Of a DNA stretch of 64,000 nt, positions 49,988 through 59,212 are shown piece after piece. The position numbers were made by a program, and so were the translations under genes. The stretch is from NCBI RefSeq assembly GCF_041537905.1, contig NZ_JBGRUO010000001.1:124001-188000 (forward strand). The letters run 5' to 3'. The DNA is from Ruegeria_C sp041537905. Lineage in GTDB: Bacteria; Pseudomonadota; Alphaproteobacteria; Rhodobacterales; Rhodobacteraceae. Every line of letters starts with the position of its first letter. Positions within the stretch are counted from its first letter, which is position 1. The notes under the pieces were generated by a model that saw only the letters and a list, made by a program, of their open reading frames with translations, was not told the origin of the DNA and ran no database searches.

Positions 49988-51187
49988 TCAGGCGGCGTTG
50001 CGCGCGGGGTAAGGCAGAGCTTGTTCCAAATCTGCGAGGATATCTTCGACATCCTCAAGCCCGACCGACAGGCGGATCAGACCATCACTGATACCATGCT
50101 CGGCCCGTTCCTCGGGCGTATAGGTGGAATGGGTCATCGACGCCGGATGCTGGATCAGGGTTTCTGCATCGCCCAGGGAGACCGCGCGCTGGATCATGTT
50201 GAGGCCGTTCATGAGGGCGATCCCACCGGTCAGGCCGGAGTTAACCTCAAACGCGATCATCGCGCCGGATTGGGACATTTGCCGCTGGGCGACATCGTAC
50301 TGCGCAAAGCTCTCAAGCCCCGGGAAATATACGGTTTCAACGGCTGGATGAGCTTCGAGGAAATCGGCCACGACCTTGGCCGAGGCACAATGACGGTCCA
50401 TGCGTAGATTGAGCGTTTTCAGCCCTCGCAGAATGAGCATCGCGTTGAAGGGCGCCATCACCGCGCCGGTCATGTCTTTCATGCCGACAAGACGGATCTC
50501 AGCAATCTGTTCTGCGGTGCCCACGACAAGACCAGCGACCACATCCCCATGTCCGCCGAGATATTTGGTGGCAGAATGCACAACGATATCCGCACCATGT
50601 TCGATCGGGCGAGTGAGATAGGGGCTGGCATAGGTATTGTCGACAACGACCTGCGCCCCGGCCAAATGTGCGATCTCGGCATTGGCGGCAATGTCCACCA
50701 GTCGCATGTTCGGGTTGGCCGGGGTTTCGAAATAGACCACGCGGGTTTTGTCCGACACGGCCGCGCGCAGGTTTTCGGGGTCCGTCATATCGACATGAGT
50801 GATCTTGACACCCCATTTCGCCAGACCGTGGCGCATGAAGGCAAAGGTACAGCCGTAGAGTGTTTTGTCGACGATCACCTCATCCCCCGGCGATAGCAGG
50901 GTCCACAACACGGCGGTGATCGCTCCCATGCCGCTGGAGAGGGCCAGCCCGGCCTCGGCACCCTCAAGGGTGGCAATGCGGCGCTCGAGAAGATCGCATG
51001 TGGGGTTCGAAATCCGGCTGTAGATATGGCCTTCGCGTTCGCCCGCGAACATCTCGCCACCGGCCTCGGCTGTTTCGAACGAAAAGGTTGAGGTCAAATG
51101 CAACGGCGGGGTCAGAGCGCCGTCATTTTCCAGCGGGTTATAGGCATGATGGATGGCGCGGGTGGCAAATCCGGTGGAACGGGTCAT
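49988..51187 (-). CDS. mdeA: Methionine gamma-lyase
   Basis: Cleaves L-methionine to methanethiol, 2-oxobutyrate and ammonia. A 399-residue PLP enzyme of the Cys/Met-metabolism family; the diagnostic Cys113 lies in KTLYGCTFAFMRHG (Cys116 of the Pseudomonas enzyme), with Tyr111 and PLP lysine 208 in SATKYLGGHGD. Residues GFATRAIHHAYNP and MTGAVMAPFNAMLILRGLKTLN match closely. The ATG at 51187 has AGGAG upstream. Methanethiol-producing lyases are typical for DMSP/methionine use in marine bacteria. Confidence 0.94.
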   Translation of the reverse strand: MTRSTGFATRAIHHAYNPLENDGALTPPLHLTSTFSFETAEAGGEMFAGEREGHIYSRISNPTCDLLERRIATLEGAEAGLALSSGMGAITAVLWTLLSPGDEVIVDKTLYGCTFAFMRHGLAKWGVKITHVDMTDPENLRAAVSDKTRVVYFETPANPNMRLVDIAANAEIAHLAGAQVVVDNTYASPYLTRPIEHGADIVVHSATKYLGGHGDVVAGLVVGTAEQIAEIRLVGMKDMTGAVMAPFNAMLILRGLKTLNLRMDRHCASAKVVADFLEAHPAVETVYFPGLESFAQYDVAQRQMSQSGAMIAFEVNSGLTGGIALMNGLNMIQRAVSLGDAETLIQHPASMTHSTYTPEERAEHGISDGLIRLSVGLEDVEDILADLEQALPYPARNAA

Positions 51188-51243
51188 GACAATCTCCTGA
51201 ATCCTGTTGAAGACCAATTTACGCCTTTCTGCTGGGCATTTGA

Positions 51244-51258
51244 TTGCAAATTATACCA
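51244..51258. promoter_or_regulatory. Lrp-like binding site between mdeA and its regulator
   Basis: TTGCAAATTATACCA matches the E. coli Lrp consensus YAGHAWATTWTDCTR at 13 of 15 positions. It sits in the 115-base space between the divergent lyase and Lrp-type genes, so it is a probable site for the regulator. Confidence 0.5.
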
Positions 51259-51302
51259 GTATCGGACTATGGATTGACATAATCTGCCACAGTGAGGCCG
51301 TG

Positions 51303-51758
51303 ATGGACGACAAAGACAGACAGATCATACGCGCCCTTCAGCGGGACGGGCGCATGACCAACCAGGATCTCTCTGATGCTGTAAACCTGTCACCGTCGCC
51401 CTGCCTGCGCCGCGTCAAGAATCTGGAGGCCAAAGGGGTCATCAAGGGATACAGCGCCGATGTGGACGCCGCCGCCTACGGAATGGCCATTACCGTCTTT
51501 GTGCGAATTCGGCTCGAACGCCATAACGAAACAGATGTTCAGAATTTCGAAAAGCGGGTTCGAATGATCGATGAAGTTCTCGAATGCCATGTGCTGACCG
51601 GGGCCATGGACTACCAGTTGCGGGTGCTCGTGTCGGACCTCGAAGCCTATGAAGGCTTTATCCGAAATCGCATTCATCCGATTGGAGGCATCGCCTCCAT
51701 CGATACCAGTTTTGTCTACGGGACAGTCAAGAAGACAGCCGTTTTCCCGGCCAGTTGA
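51303..51758 (+). CDS. Lrp/AsnC-type regulator of the methionine lyase operon (MdeR-like)
   Basis: A 151-residue Lrp/AsnC protein. The HTH is LQRDGRMTNQDLSDAVNLSPSPCLRRVKNLEAKG, followed by the ligand-binding ferredoxin-like domain (VLECHVLTGAMDYQLRVLVSDLEAYE). It lies divergent from mdeA, exactly as mdeR does in Pseudomonas, and is its likely regulator. I use the ATG at 51303; the frame is open for 32 codons upstream. Confidence 0.92.
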   Translation: MDDKDRQIIRALQRDGRMTNQDLSDAVNLSPSPCLRRVKNLEAKGVIKGYSADVDAAAYGMAITVFVRIRLERHNETDVQNFEKRVRMIDEVLECHVLTGAMDYQLRVLVSDLEAYEGFIRNRIHPIGGIASIDTSFVYGTVKKTAVFPAS

Positions 51759-51796
51759 TGAAGCCTCAGGTCTTTTGGCGCGCGCGAGTCGCGAAC

Positions 51797-52903
51797 CTAC
51801 GCTTTGACCCCTGGCAGTTGGTTCGCGGCATCGAGTTTCGCCCAGTCGAACGTGACGCCGATACCCGGCACATCTGGCGCAATTGCCAGATGATCCTCAA
51901 CGACCAGAGGGCGCGTCGTGTAGCTGTCGATAGGAAAGGAATGCACCTCGATCCAACCGGCGTTGGGTCGGGCCGAGACCAGACTGACATGCAACTCCTG
52001 CATGCCGTGACTGCAAACGGGCACATTATGCGATAGCGCGCGCTCAGCGACCTGAAGAAAGCCGGTAATGCCCCCGCAATTCGAGGCGTCGGGCTGGATA
52101 TAGCTGAGCTTGGCCTGCGCAAACGCGTAGTCGAATTCGTGGATGGTGTGCAGGTTCTCGCCCATGGCCAGCGGCATTCCGGTCGCTTCGGCGATTTGAC
52201 CATACCCGGCATAGTCATCCGGAATCGTCGGCTCTTCGAACCACAGCAGGTTGAACGGGGCAAACGCCTCGGCCGCCGCGATGGCCTGTGGCACCGACAT
52301 CGCATAATTCGCATCAACCATGAATGCGATATCGGGACCGATCAGCTCGCGTACAGCCTTGATGCGGTCCACATCCTCGGCCAAGGTCGGCTGCCCGATC
52401 TTGATCTTCACCCCGTTGAAGCCGCGATCCAGATACCCCTGCACAGACGACAGCAGCTTCGGCAGGTCGAACCCTAGGTCGATACCGCCGCAATAGGCCT
52501 TGCAGGACCGCCCCGCCCCGCCCGCCATTTGCCAGAGCGGCTGTCCGGTCCGTTTTCCGCGCAGATCCCAAAGCGCGATATCGACGGCAGAAATCGCAAA
52601 AGAGGCGATGCCACCACGCGCGACGTAATGCACATGCCATTGCATCGCCTCATAGAGGTCTTCGACATTCTCCGCCTGCTGCCCGATCAGAAACGGTGCC
52701 AGATCGTGGTCGATCATCGCGACAATGGCATGCCCGCCCTTGCCGCCGGTATAGGTATAGCCGGTACCCTCGCTGCCATCGGCAAGACGTACTGTCACCG
52801 TGATCAGTTCGAAAAAATGATGATCCCCGTGCTTCGCGTCGACCAGCACCTCAGCCAACGGAATGTGAAACAGCCGCGTTTCGATGGCGGTGATGCCGGT
52901 CAC
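51797..52903 (-). CDS. Mandelate racemase/muconate lactonizing enzyme family protein
   Basis: Enolase-superfamily enzyme of about 368 residues from a GTG at 52903 (AAGGA upstream; frame open to 52972). Catalytic features: KIKIG (KxK), Asp in FMVDANYAMS, Glu in LLWFEEPTIPDD, Glu in LAMGENLHTI and the C-terminal His near CSHGMQEL. N-terminal capping domain as expected. The substrate cannot be named; relatives act on sugar acids or dicarboxylates. It lies convergent with the Lrp gene. Confidence 0.85.
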   Translation of the reverse strand: MTGITAIETRLFHIPLAEVLVDAKHGDHHFFELITVTVRLADGSEGTGYTYTGGKGGHAIVAMIDHDLAPFLIGQQAENVEDLYEAMQWHVHYVARGGIASFAISAVDIALWDLRGKRTGQPLWQMAGGAGRSCKAYCGGIDLGFDLPKLLSSVQGYLDRGFNGVKIKIGQPTLAEDVDRIKAVRELIGPDIAFMVDANYAMSVPQAIAAAEAFAPFNLLWFEEPTIPDDYAGYGQIAEATGMPLAMGENLHTIHEFDYAFAQAKLSYIQPDASNCGGITGFLQVAERALSHNVPVCSHGMQELHVSLVSARPNAGWIEVHSFPIDSYTTRPLVVEDHLAIAPDVPGIGVTFDWAKLDAANQLPGVKA

Positions 52904-53338
52904 GATGAAGGTCCTTGGATGGCATCCACCGCTTTGAAACCGGCTTTCCCGACCACCGGTTCCGTTCGCCATGGCAGAACTGGGTGCGACAGACGGCTAA
53001 ACATCTACATTCTCCGACTTTGGTACGACAAAAGACCGCATAAATAACAACACTGAGCTGCCTGATGTCAATACATGTCGAAAAACAAGGGAAAATGCGG
53101 AGGCCTCCACTTCGACCTTGATGAGGTTCAAGGCCCATCAGAACTTTTGGTCCTATCAAAACGAGAATCTTTGAAGTTGCACGGCTCCATGATGCGTATG
53201 GGGCACGGAACAAAACCGTGATGTGGCTCCAGAACATTCCGAAAACCTGGAAATACAACACGCATATAAAGCTAAAACCGGCCTCGCGCGTGGAATATGA
53301 GTTGCGGCAGAGGGCAAGGGCAAGGCATCCTCGGCGGC
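52904..53338. other. Intergenic region between MR/MLE gene and glgP
   Basis: A 435-base stretch, less GC-rich than the neighbours, which holds divergent promoter regions for the MR/MLE gene and the glg operon. Visible elements are a perfect GGAGGCCTCC palindrome at 53098-53107 and a small inverted repeat CCTTGA...TCAAGG at 53116-53133. No gene or RNA motif could be supported, and long open frames in it are not convincing. Confidence 0.5.
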
Positions 53339-55714
53339 ATGAAAAACGATATTCTTAAGCGACTGCGATATTCTCTTGGTAAGGACTCGCAGACTGCCTC
53401 ACTCCAGGACTGGCGCATGGCGCTATCACTGGTTCTGCGTGACCGTCTTGTCGATGTATGGATCGACAGTGCGCACACAACTGAGACAAATTCCTCCAAG
53501 CGGGTGTATTACCTTTCGATGGAGTTTTTGATCGGGCGCCTGATCGAAGACATGATCTCAAACCTCGGACTCGAATCTGCCGCCCGTGATGCGATGGAAG
53601 CGCTCGGTCAACACTATGACGCGATCGTTCATGATGAGCCCGACGCGGCGCTTGGCAATGGCGGGCTCGGTCGTCTGGCCGCGTGTTTCATGGATTCTCT
53701 GGCGACGCTGGGTATCCCCGCCTTTGGATATGGCATCCGCTATGAGCATGGCCTGTTTGAGCAGAGCTTTGTCGAAGGCGAGCAGGTCGAACAACCCGAG
53801 ACATGGCTGTCGCAACGCCACGCCTGGGAATTCGAGCGCCCTGAAGTGCAGCATTCCATCGGCTTTGGTGGCCATGTCAGCCATAGCGATGGGCGCGCCA
53901 CCTGGCATCCCGACAGCGGGGTGGCCGCGACAGCGTTCGACACGCCGGTTGTTGGCTGGAAAGGCGAATGGGGCAACACATTGCGGCTTTGGTCTGCGAA
54001 ACCGGTGACCCCGTTCGACCTCGACAGCTTCAACCGCGGCGACTACCTCGCCGCCAGCCGGTCCGAGGCTCTGGCGCGCACAATTTCGCGGGTGCTTTAT
54101 CCGGACGATACCACCGAGAGCGGCAAGGAACTGCGGCTAAAGCAGGAGTATTTCTTTACCGCCGCCTCGATCATGGACCTGCTGCGTCGCCATATGGACG
54201 ATCATGACGACATTCGCACCCTGCCGGATCATGTTGCGATCCAGCTCAACGATACCCACCCGGCCATCGCGGGGCCGGAACTTGTGCGTCTGCTGGTGGA
54301 CGAACACGGGTTGCCGATGCCCGAGGCGATCGCACTAGCGCGCCGTTGCCTTGCCTACACAAATCATACGCTGCTGCCGGAGGCACTGGAACGCTGGTCT
54401 GAAGGCCTGTTCGCGCGCGTGCTTCCCAGACATCTGGAGATCATCCGCATCATCGAAGAGGCGCAGCAGGCCGAATTTCCCGGCAGCCCCCGCATATTAG
54501 AGCATGGCGAAATACGCATGGGCGAGTTGGCCTTTGTGATGGCGCATAAGGTCAATGGCGTCTCGGCCCTCCATACCGAACTGGTCAAGGAAACGGTTTT
54601 TGCCGATCTGCACCGTATCCACCCCACCCGCATCGTGAACCAGACCAATGGCATCACGCCGCGCCGGTGGCTGCATGGCTGCAACCCGGCGCTGCGCAGC
54701 TTGATCAACAACCAGCTTGGCGAGGCCTGGGTTAGCGATCTGGAACAGCTTGCGGCGCTAAAGGCGATGCGCGCGGATTCAGAGTTCATCGCGGCATTCC
54801 AGCAAGCCAAGCGCAGCAACAAGATGGCGCTATCCAACTGGATAGGCGAGACCTGCGGCGTTGCGCTGGACCCCGACGCGATGTTCGACGTGCAGATCAA
54901 GCGTATTCATGAATACAAACGGCAGTTGATGAACCTGCTGGAAACAGTCGCGCTCTGGAACGAGATGCGTGACGATCCCGATGGGGACTGGACGCCGCGC
55001 GTTAAGATCTTTGGCGGCAAGGCGGCACCGGGCTATGTCCTGGCCAAGCAAATCATCCATCTGATCAACGATGTCGCCCGCGTGGTGAATGCCGACCCCG
55101 CCACGAAGGGTCGGCTCAAGATCGTGTTTCCGCCGAATTACAACGTGACGATGGCGGAACGGCTGATCCCAGCCGCCGATCTGTCAGAGCAAATCTCGAC
55201 AGCCGGCAAAGAGGCGTCGGGCACGGGCAATATGAAATTTGCCCTGAACGGCGCGCTGACCATCGGCACACTGGACGGCGCAAATGTCGAGATCCGCGAT
55301 CATGTCGGCAGCGAGAACTTCTTTCTCTTCGGACTGACCGCCAGCGAGGTGGTGGATCGCCGTATTCAGCACGGATTCTCGCGCAATGCGATCGAGGCCA
55401 GCCCGCGCCTGCAAAGGGTGCTGGGGCAGATATTCGAGGGCCTCTTCTCGCCCGAAGACCCCTATCGTTATCACGGCCTGATCGGGATGCTGTATGACCA
55501 TGATCATTTCCTGGTGACCTGTGATTTCGACAGCTACTACGACACCCAGCGCCGCGCCGATGTCGTCTTTCAGAACCCGCGGAACTGGGCGTCGATGGCG
55601 TTGATGAATACTGCCAGCATGGGGTGGTTCTCGTCGGATCGGACGATCCGGGGATATGCCAGGGACATCTGGCAGGCGGACGCACCAAGCTCGGCGCTGG
55701 AGCGGTCCGCATGA
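53339..55714 (+). CDS. glgP: Glycogen phosphorylase
   Basis: Releases glucose 1-phosphate from glycogen. The 791-residue protein has VYYLSMEFLIGR near the start, NGGLGRLAACFMDSLA, and the PLP segment EASGTGNMKFALNGALTIG with the lysine. Length is typical. The ATG at 53339 gives MKNDILKRLRYSLGKDS; an ATG 42 bases upstream is in frame but adds no family sequence. It leads a tightly packed glg operon, its stop overlapping glgB. Confidence 0.96.
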   Translation: MKNDILKRLRYSLGKDSQTASLQDWRMALSLVLRDRLVDVWIDSAHTTETNSSKRVYYLSMEFLIGRLIEDMISNLGLESAARDAMEALGQHYDAIVHDEPDAALGNGGLGRLAACFMDSLATLGIPAFGYGIRYEHGLFEQSFVEGEQVEQPETWLSQRHAWEFERPEVQHSIGFGGHVSHSDGRATWHPDSGVAATAFDTPVVGWKGEWGNTLRLWSAKPVTPFDLDSFNRGDYLAASRSEALARTISRVLYPDDTTESGKELRLKQEYFFTAASIMDLLRRHMDDHDDIRTLPDHVAIQLNDTHPAIAGPELVRLLVDEHGLPMPEAIALARRCLAYTNHTLLPEALERWSEGLFARVLPRHLEIIRIIEEAQQAEFPGSPRILEHGEIRMGELAFVMAHKVNGVSALHTELVKETVFADLHRIHPTRIVNQTNGITPRRWLHGCNPALRSLINNQLGEAWVSDLEQLAALKAMRADSEFIAAFQQAKRSNKMALSNWIGETCGVALDPDAMFDVQIKRIHEYKRQLMNLLETVALWNEMRDDPDGDWTPRVKIFGGKAAPGYVLAKQIIHLINDVARVVNADPATKGRLKIVFPPNYNVTMAERLIPAADLSEQISTAGKEASGTGNMKFALNGALTIGTLDGANVEIRDHVGSENFFLFGLTASEVVDRRIQHGFSRNAIEASPRLQRVLGQIFEGLFSPEDPYRYHGLIGMLYDHDHFLVTCDFDSYYDTQRRADVVFQNPRNWASMALMNTASMGWFSSDRTIRGYARDIWQADAPSSALERSA

Positions 55715-57927
55715 ACATGGCGGCTGAGCTTGTCGACCCGGCCGACGCAGCCGCGCTGTTTGCGGGACGACACGGTGACCCGTTTGCAGTGCTCGGACTG
55801 CACCGGCAGGACAACAGGCTGGTTCTGCGCGCGCTGCGGCCAGAGGCGGACGGGGTCGATGTTCTGGAGGCAAAGACGGGCCGCAAGCTCTGCACGCTCG
55901 ACCCGGTGGCAGAGGGTCTGTTTGCTGCTGTGATCCCGCGCCGCAAAAACCGCTTTGCCTACAAGCTGCGCCTGAGCCGGGGCGACGACGTTTGGGAGGA
56001 ATATGACGCCTATGGCTTTGGACCCAGGCTGGGCGATCTGGATGAACACCTGCTGGGTGAGGGTACCCATGGCGAGCTCTGGCGCGCGCTCGGCGCCCAT
56101 GTCGGAACCCATGAAGGGGTCGAGGGCACGCATTTTGCAGTCTGGGCCCCCAACGCGGCACGGGTTTCTGTCGTCGGGGATTTCAATGGTTGGGACGGGC
56201 GACGCAACGTGATGCGGCGGCGCGGGACCACCGGGATTCACGAAATATTCCTGCCCGGCGTCGCAGACGGCGCGACCTACAAATACGAAATACTCGACAC
56301 CAATCACGCCTTGCTGCCCCTCAAGGCTGACCCGGTTGGATTTGGTGCCGAGCATCCGCCGAAGACCGCCTCGGTCGTAAGAGATCTGCGCGGCTACGAC
56401 TGGTCCGATGCAGGTTGGATGCAGGCCCGCGGCGCGAAGCAAAAGATCGACCAGCCTATCTCGATCTATGAGGTGCATCTGGAAAGCTGGCGTCGTGTTT
56501 CCGAAGAGGGCAAGCGGTCGCTCTCCTATCTGGAACACGCACAACAACTGGTCGGGTATGCAAGCGACATGGGCTTTACCCATATCGAATTGACGCCGAT
56601 CTCCGAATATCCGTTTGGCGGGTCTTGGGGGTATCAGCCGGTGGGGCTCTTTGCGCCCACATCCCGATTTGGCACGCCGAATGAATTTCGCGCCTTCGTC
56701 GATGCCTGCCACGACGCGGGCCTGGGGCTGATCATCGACTGGGTGCCGGGTCATTTCCCAACCGATGAACATGGGTTGGCCCGGTTCGATGGCACCGCGC
56801 TTTATGAACATGCCGACCCCAAGGAAGGCTATCACCCGGACTGGAACACGCTGGTTTACAATTATGGTCGCAGCGAGGTGCAGAATTTTCTGATCGCCAA
56901 TGCGCGGTTCTGGTTCGAGGAATATCATATCGACGGGTTGCGCGTGGATGCAGTCGCCTCGATGCTCTATCGTGACTATTCCCGCAAAGACGGCGAGTGG
57001 ATTCCCAACCAGCATGGCGGGCGCGAAAACCTCGAAGCGATTGCCTTCATGCAGCGCATGAATGAGGTGGTCTACGGGGCTGATGACAGCATCCTGACCG
57101 CTGCAGAAGAATCCACCGCTTTTCCGGGGGTCAGCGCACCTACGGATAGCGGCGGGCTTGGCTTTGGCTTCAAATGGAACATGGGGTGGATGAACGATAC
57201 CCTGCGCTACATGTCCGAGGATCCGATCAACCGGAAGTACCACCACGATAAGATGACCTTCGGCCTGCATTATGCGTTCTCGGAAAACTTCATCCTGCCG
57301 CTCAGCCATGATGAGGTCGTGCATGGCAAAGGCTCACTACTGGGCCGGATGCCCGGCGATGACTGGCAACGCTTTGCAAACCTGCGCGCCTATTTCGGCT
57401 TTATGTGGGGGCATCCGGGCAAGAAGCTGCTGTTTATGGGCGGCGAGTTCGCCCAAGCGAAGGAATGGAACAACGAAACCAGTCTTGACTGGCACCTACT
57501 TGACCAAGACCCCCATCGCGGCATGCAGGCTCTGATCCGCGACCTGAACCACTTCTACGCCAGAACGCCAGCGCTTTATCAGCGCGACAGCGATCCCGAG
57601 GGGTTCCAATGGGTCGATGGGGGTAATCAGGCGGATTCGATCCTGTCCTGGCTGCGCTTTGGCAACGAGGGCGTTCGCCCGGTGCTTGTGGTGGCCAATT
57701 TCACCCCCGTCCCGCGCGAGGGTTTCCGTCTGGGCGTACCGCATGCGGGCCACTGGGACGAACGCCTAAACTCCGACGCCGCGGTCTATGGTGGCAGCGA
57801 TATGGGCAACCCGGGCGGCAGGCACGCGCAGGACATTGCGGCGCACGGGTTCCCGCATTCCATTGAGATCACTGTGCCACCGCTGGCCACGGTATTTTTT
57901 GAACTGGCGGAGAACCGGCGCGCCTGA
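55711..57927 (+). CDS. glgB: 1,4-alpha-glucan branching enzyme
   Basis: Makes alpha-1,6 branches in glycogen. A 738-residue GH13 enzyme with N-terminal CBM48 (HFAVWAPNAARVSVVGDFNGWDG), catalytic nucleophile Asp in GLRVDAVASMLY, acid/base Glu in TAAEESTAFPGV, and Asp in LPLSHDEVVHGKGS. I start at the ATG at 55711 overlapping the glgP stop. Gap to glgC is 24 bases. Confidence 0.97.
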   Translation: MNMAAELVDPADAAALFAGRHGDPFAVLGLHRQDNRLVLRALRPEADGVDVLEAKTGRKLCTLDPVAEGLFAAVIPRRKNRFAYKLRLSRGDDVWEEYDAYGFGPRLGDLDEHLLGEGTHGELWRALGAHVGTHEGVEGTHFAVWAPNAARVSVVGDFNGWDGRRNVMRRRGTTGIHEIFLPGVADGATYKYEILDTNHALLPLKADPVGFGAEHPPKTASVVRDLRGYDWSDAGWMQARGAKQKIDQPISIYEVHLESWRRVSEEGKRSLSYLEHAQQLVGYASDMGFTHIELTPISEYPFGGSWGYQPVGLFAPTSRFGTPNEFRAFVDACHDAGLGLIIDWVPGHFPTDEHGLARFDGTALYEHADPKEGYHPDWNTLVYNYGRSEVQNFLIANARFWFEEYHIDGLRVDAVASMLYRDYSRKDGEWIPNQHGGRENLEAIAFMQRMNEVVYGADDSILTAAEESTAFPGVSAPTDSGGLGFGFKWNMGWMNDTLRYMSEDPINRKYHHDKMTFGLHYAFSENFILPLSHDEVVHGKGSLLGRMPGDDWQRFANLRAYFGFMWGHPGKKLLFMGGEFAQAKEWNNETSLDWHLLDQDPHRGMQALIRDLNHFYARTPALYQRDSDPEGFQWVDGGNQADSILSWLRFGNEGVRPVLVVANFTPVPREGFRLGVPHAGHWDERLNSDAAVYGGSDMGNPGGRHAQDIAAHGFPHSIEITVPPLATVFFELAENRRA

Positions 57928-57951
57928 ACCAAAAGCCGGAGGGAGGCGATC

Positions 57952-59211
57952 ATGACAGAAGACAGATTCGCATTGGCGCGACAGACCATGGCCTTTGTCC
58001 TGGCCGGAGGGCGCGGCAGTCGCCTCAAAGAGATGACGGATATTCGTGCCAAACCGGCCGTCTATTTTGGCGGCAAGACACGGATTATCGATTTTGCCTT
58101 GTCAAACGCCGTCAATTCCGGCATTCGCCGAATCGGTGTGGCGACACAGTACAAAGCGCACAGCCTGATCCGTCATATCCAGCGCGGGTGGAGCTTCTTT
58201 CGGGCCGAGCGCAACGAAAGCCTGGATATCCTGCCCGCCTCGCAGCAACTGGACGAGAACAACTGGTACAAGGGGACCGCCGATGCGGTGACCCAGAACA
58301 TCAAGATCATCGAAGGCTATGGCCCGAAATATGTCCTGATTCTGGCGGGCGACCACATCTACAAGCAGGACTATTCGCTGATGATCGAGCAGCATGTGCG
58401 CTCGGGCGCGAAAGTGACCGTGGGCTGCATTGCCGTCCCCCGTGACGAAGCCAAGGGCTTTGGTGTGATGGCCGTGGACGAAAACGACAAGATCCTCGAC
58501 TTCGTCGAAAAACCCGCCGAACCGCCGACAATGCCGGGCGATCCGACCAAATCGCTTGCGAGTATGGGAATTTATGTCTTTGAGGCCGAGTATCTCTATG
58601 AGGTTCTGAAAAAGGATGCCGCAAATCCCGACTCGAGCAATGACTTCGGCGGCGACATCATCCCTGAAATTGTCGCCTCAGGTGGCGCGCAGGCCCATCC
58701 CTTCAGCCGCTCCTGTGTGATGTCGGGGCTCGAGACCGAGCCGTATTGGCGCGATGTCGGCACAATCGACGCTTACTGGCAGGCCAATATCGACCTGACC
58801 GATTTCAAGCCCGAGTTGGACATCTATGCAACCGATTGGCCGATCTGGACCTATTCGGAGCTCACCCCACCGGCAAAGTTCATCCATAACGAAGAAGGGC
58901 GACGGGGACAGGCTGTGTCTTCGATGGTGTCGGGTGGCTGCATCATCTCGGGATCGACGCTCTATCGATGCCTTTTGTTTACGGGTGTCAGAACTCATTC
59001 CTATTCACAGCTTGAAGGTGTCGTGGCGCTTCCTTATGCCGAGGTCGGGCGCCGGGCCTATCTGAAAAACGTCGTGATCGACCGGGGTGTGAAAATACCG
59101 CCCGGCCTGATTGTCGGCGAGGACGCAAAAAGCGATGCAAAGCGGTTTCGGCGCTCGGATAACGGGATATGTCTGATCACGCAGGACATGATCGACAAAC
59201 TGGAAGGGTGA
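57952..59211 (+). CDS. glgC: Glucose-1-phosphate adenylyltransferase
   Basis: Makes ADP-glucose, the committed step. A 419-residue protein with the nucleotidyltransferase signature FVLAGGRGSRLKEMTDIRAKP, DHIYKQDYS, FVEKPAEPPTMPG and a C-terminal left-handed beta-helix. GGAGGGAGG precedes the ATG. The allosteric Arg-rich start and overall layout match the enzymes of the ADP-glucose route. Confidence 0.97.
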   Translation: MTEDRFALARQTMAFVLAGGRGSRLKEMTDIRAKPAVYFGGKTRIIDFALSNAVNSGIRRIGVATQYKAHSLIRHIQRGWSFFRAERNESLDILPASQQLDENNWYKGTADAVTQNIKIIEGYGPKYVLILAGDHIYKQDYSLMIEQHVRSGAKVTVGCIAVPRDEAKGFGVMAVDENDKILDFVEKPAEPPTMPGDPTKSLASMGIYVFEAEYLYEVLKKDAANPDSSNDFGGDIIPEIVASGGAQAHPFSRSCVMSGLETEPYWRDVGTIDAYWQANIDLTDFKPELDIYATDWPIWTYSELTPPAKFIHNEEGRRGQAVSSMVSGGCIISGSTLYRCLLFTGVRTHSYSQLEGVVALPYAEVGRRAYLKNVVIDRGVKIPPGLIVGEDAKSDAKRFRRSDNGICLITQDMIDKLEG

Positions 59212-59212
59212 C

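Noticed and set aside
52973..53338. Extra genes between the MR/MLE gene and glgP
   Set aside because: Open frames here lack ribosome binding sites and known motifs; no support.
55570..57324. Minus-strand long frame opposite glgB
   Set aside because: Antisense shadow in GC-rich DNA; the plus strand holds complete, motif-verified glgP and glgB.
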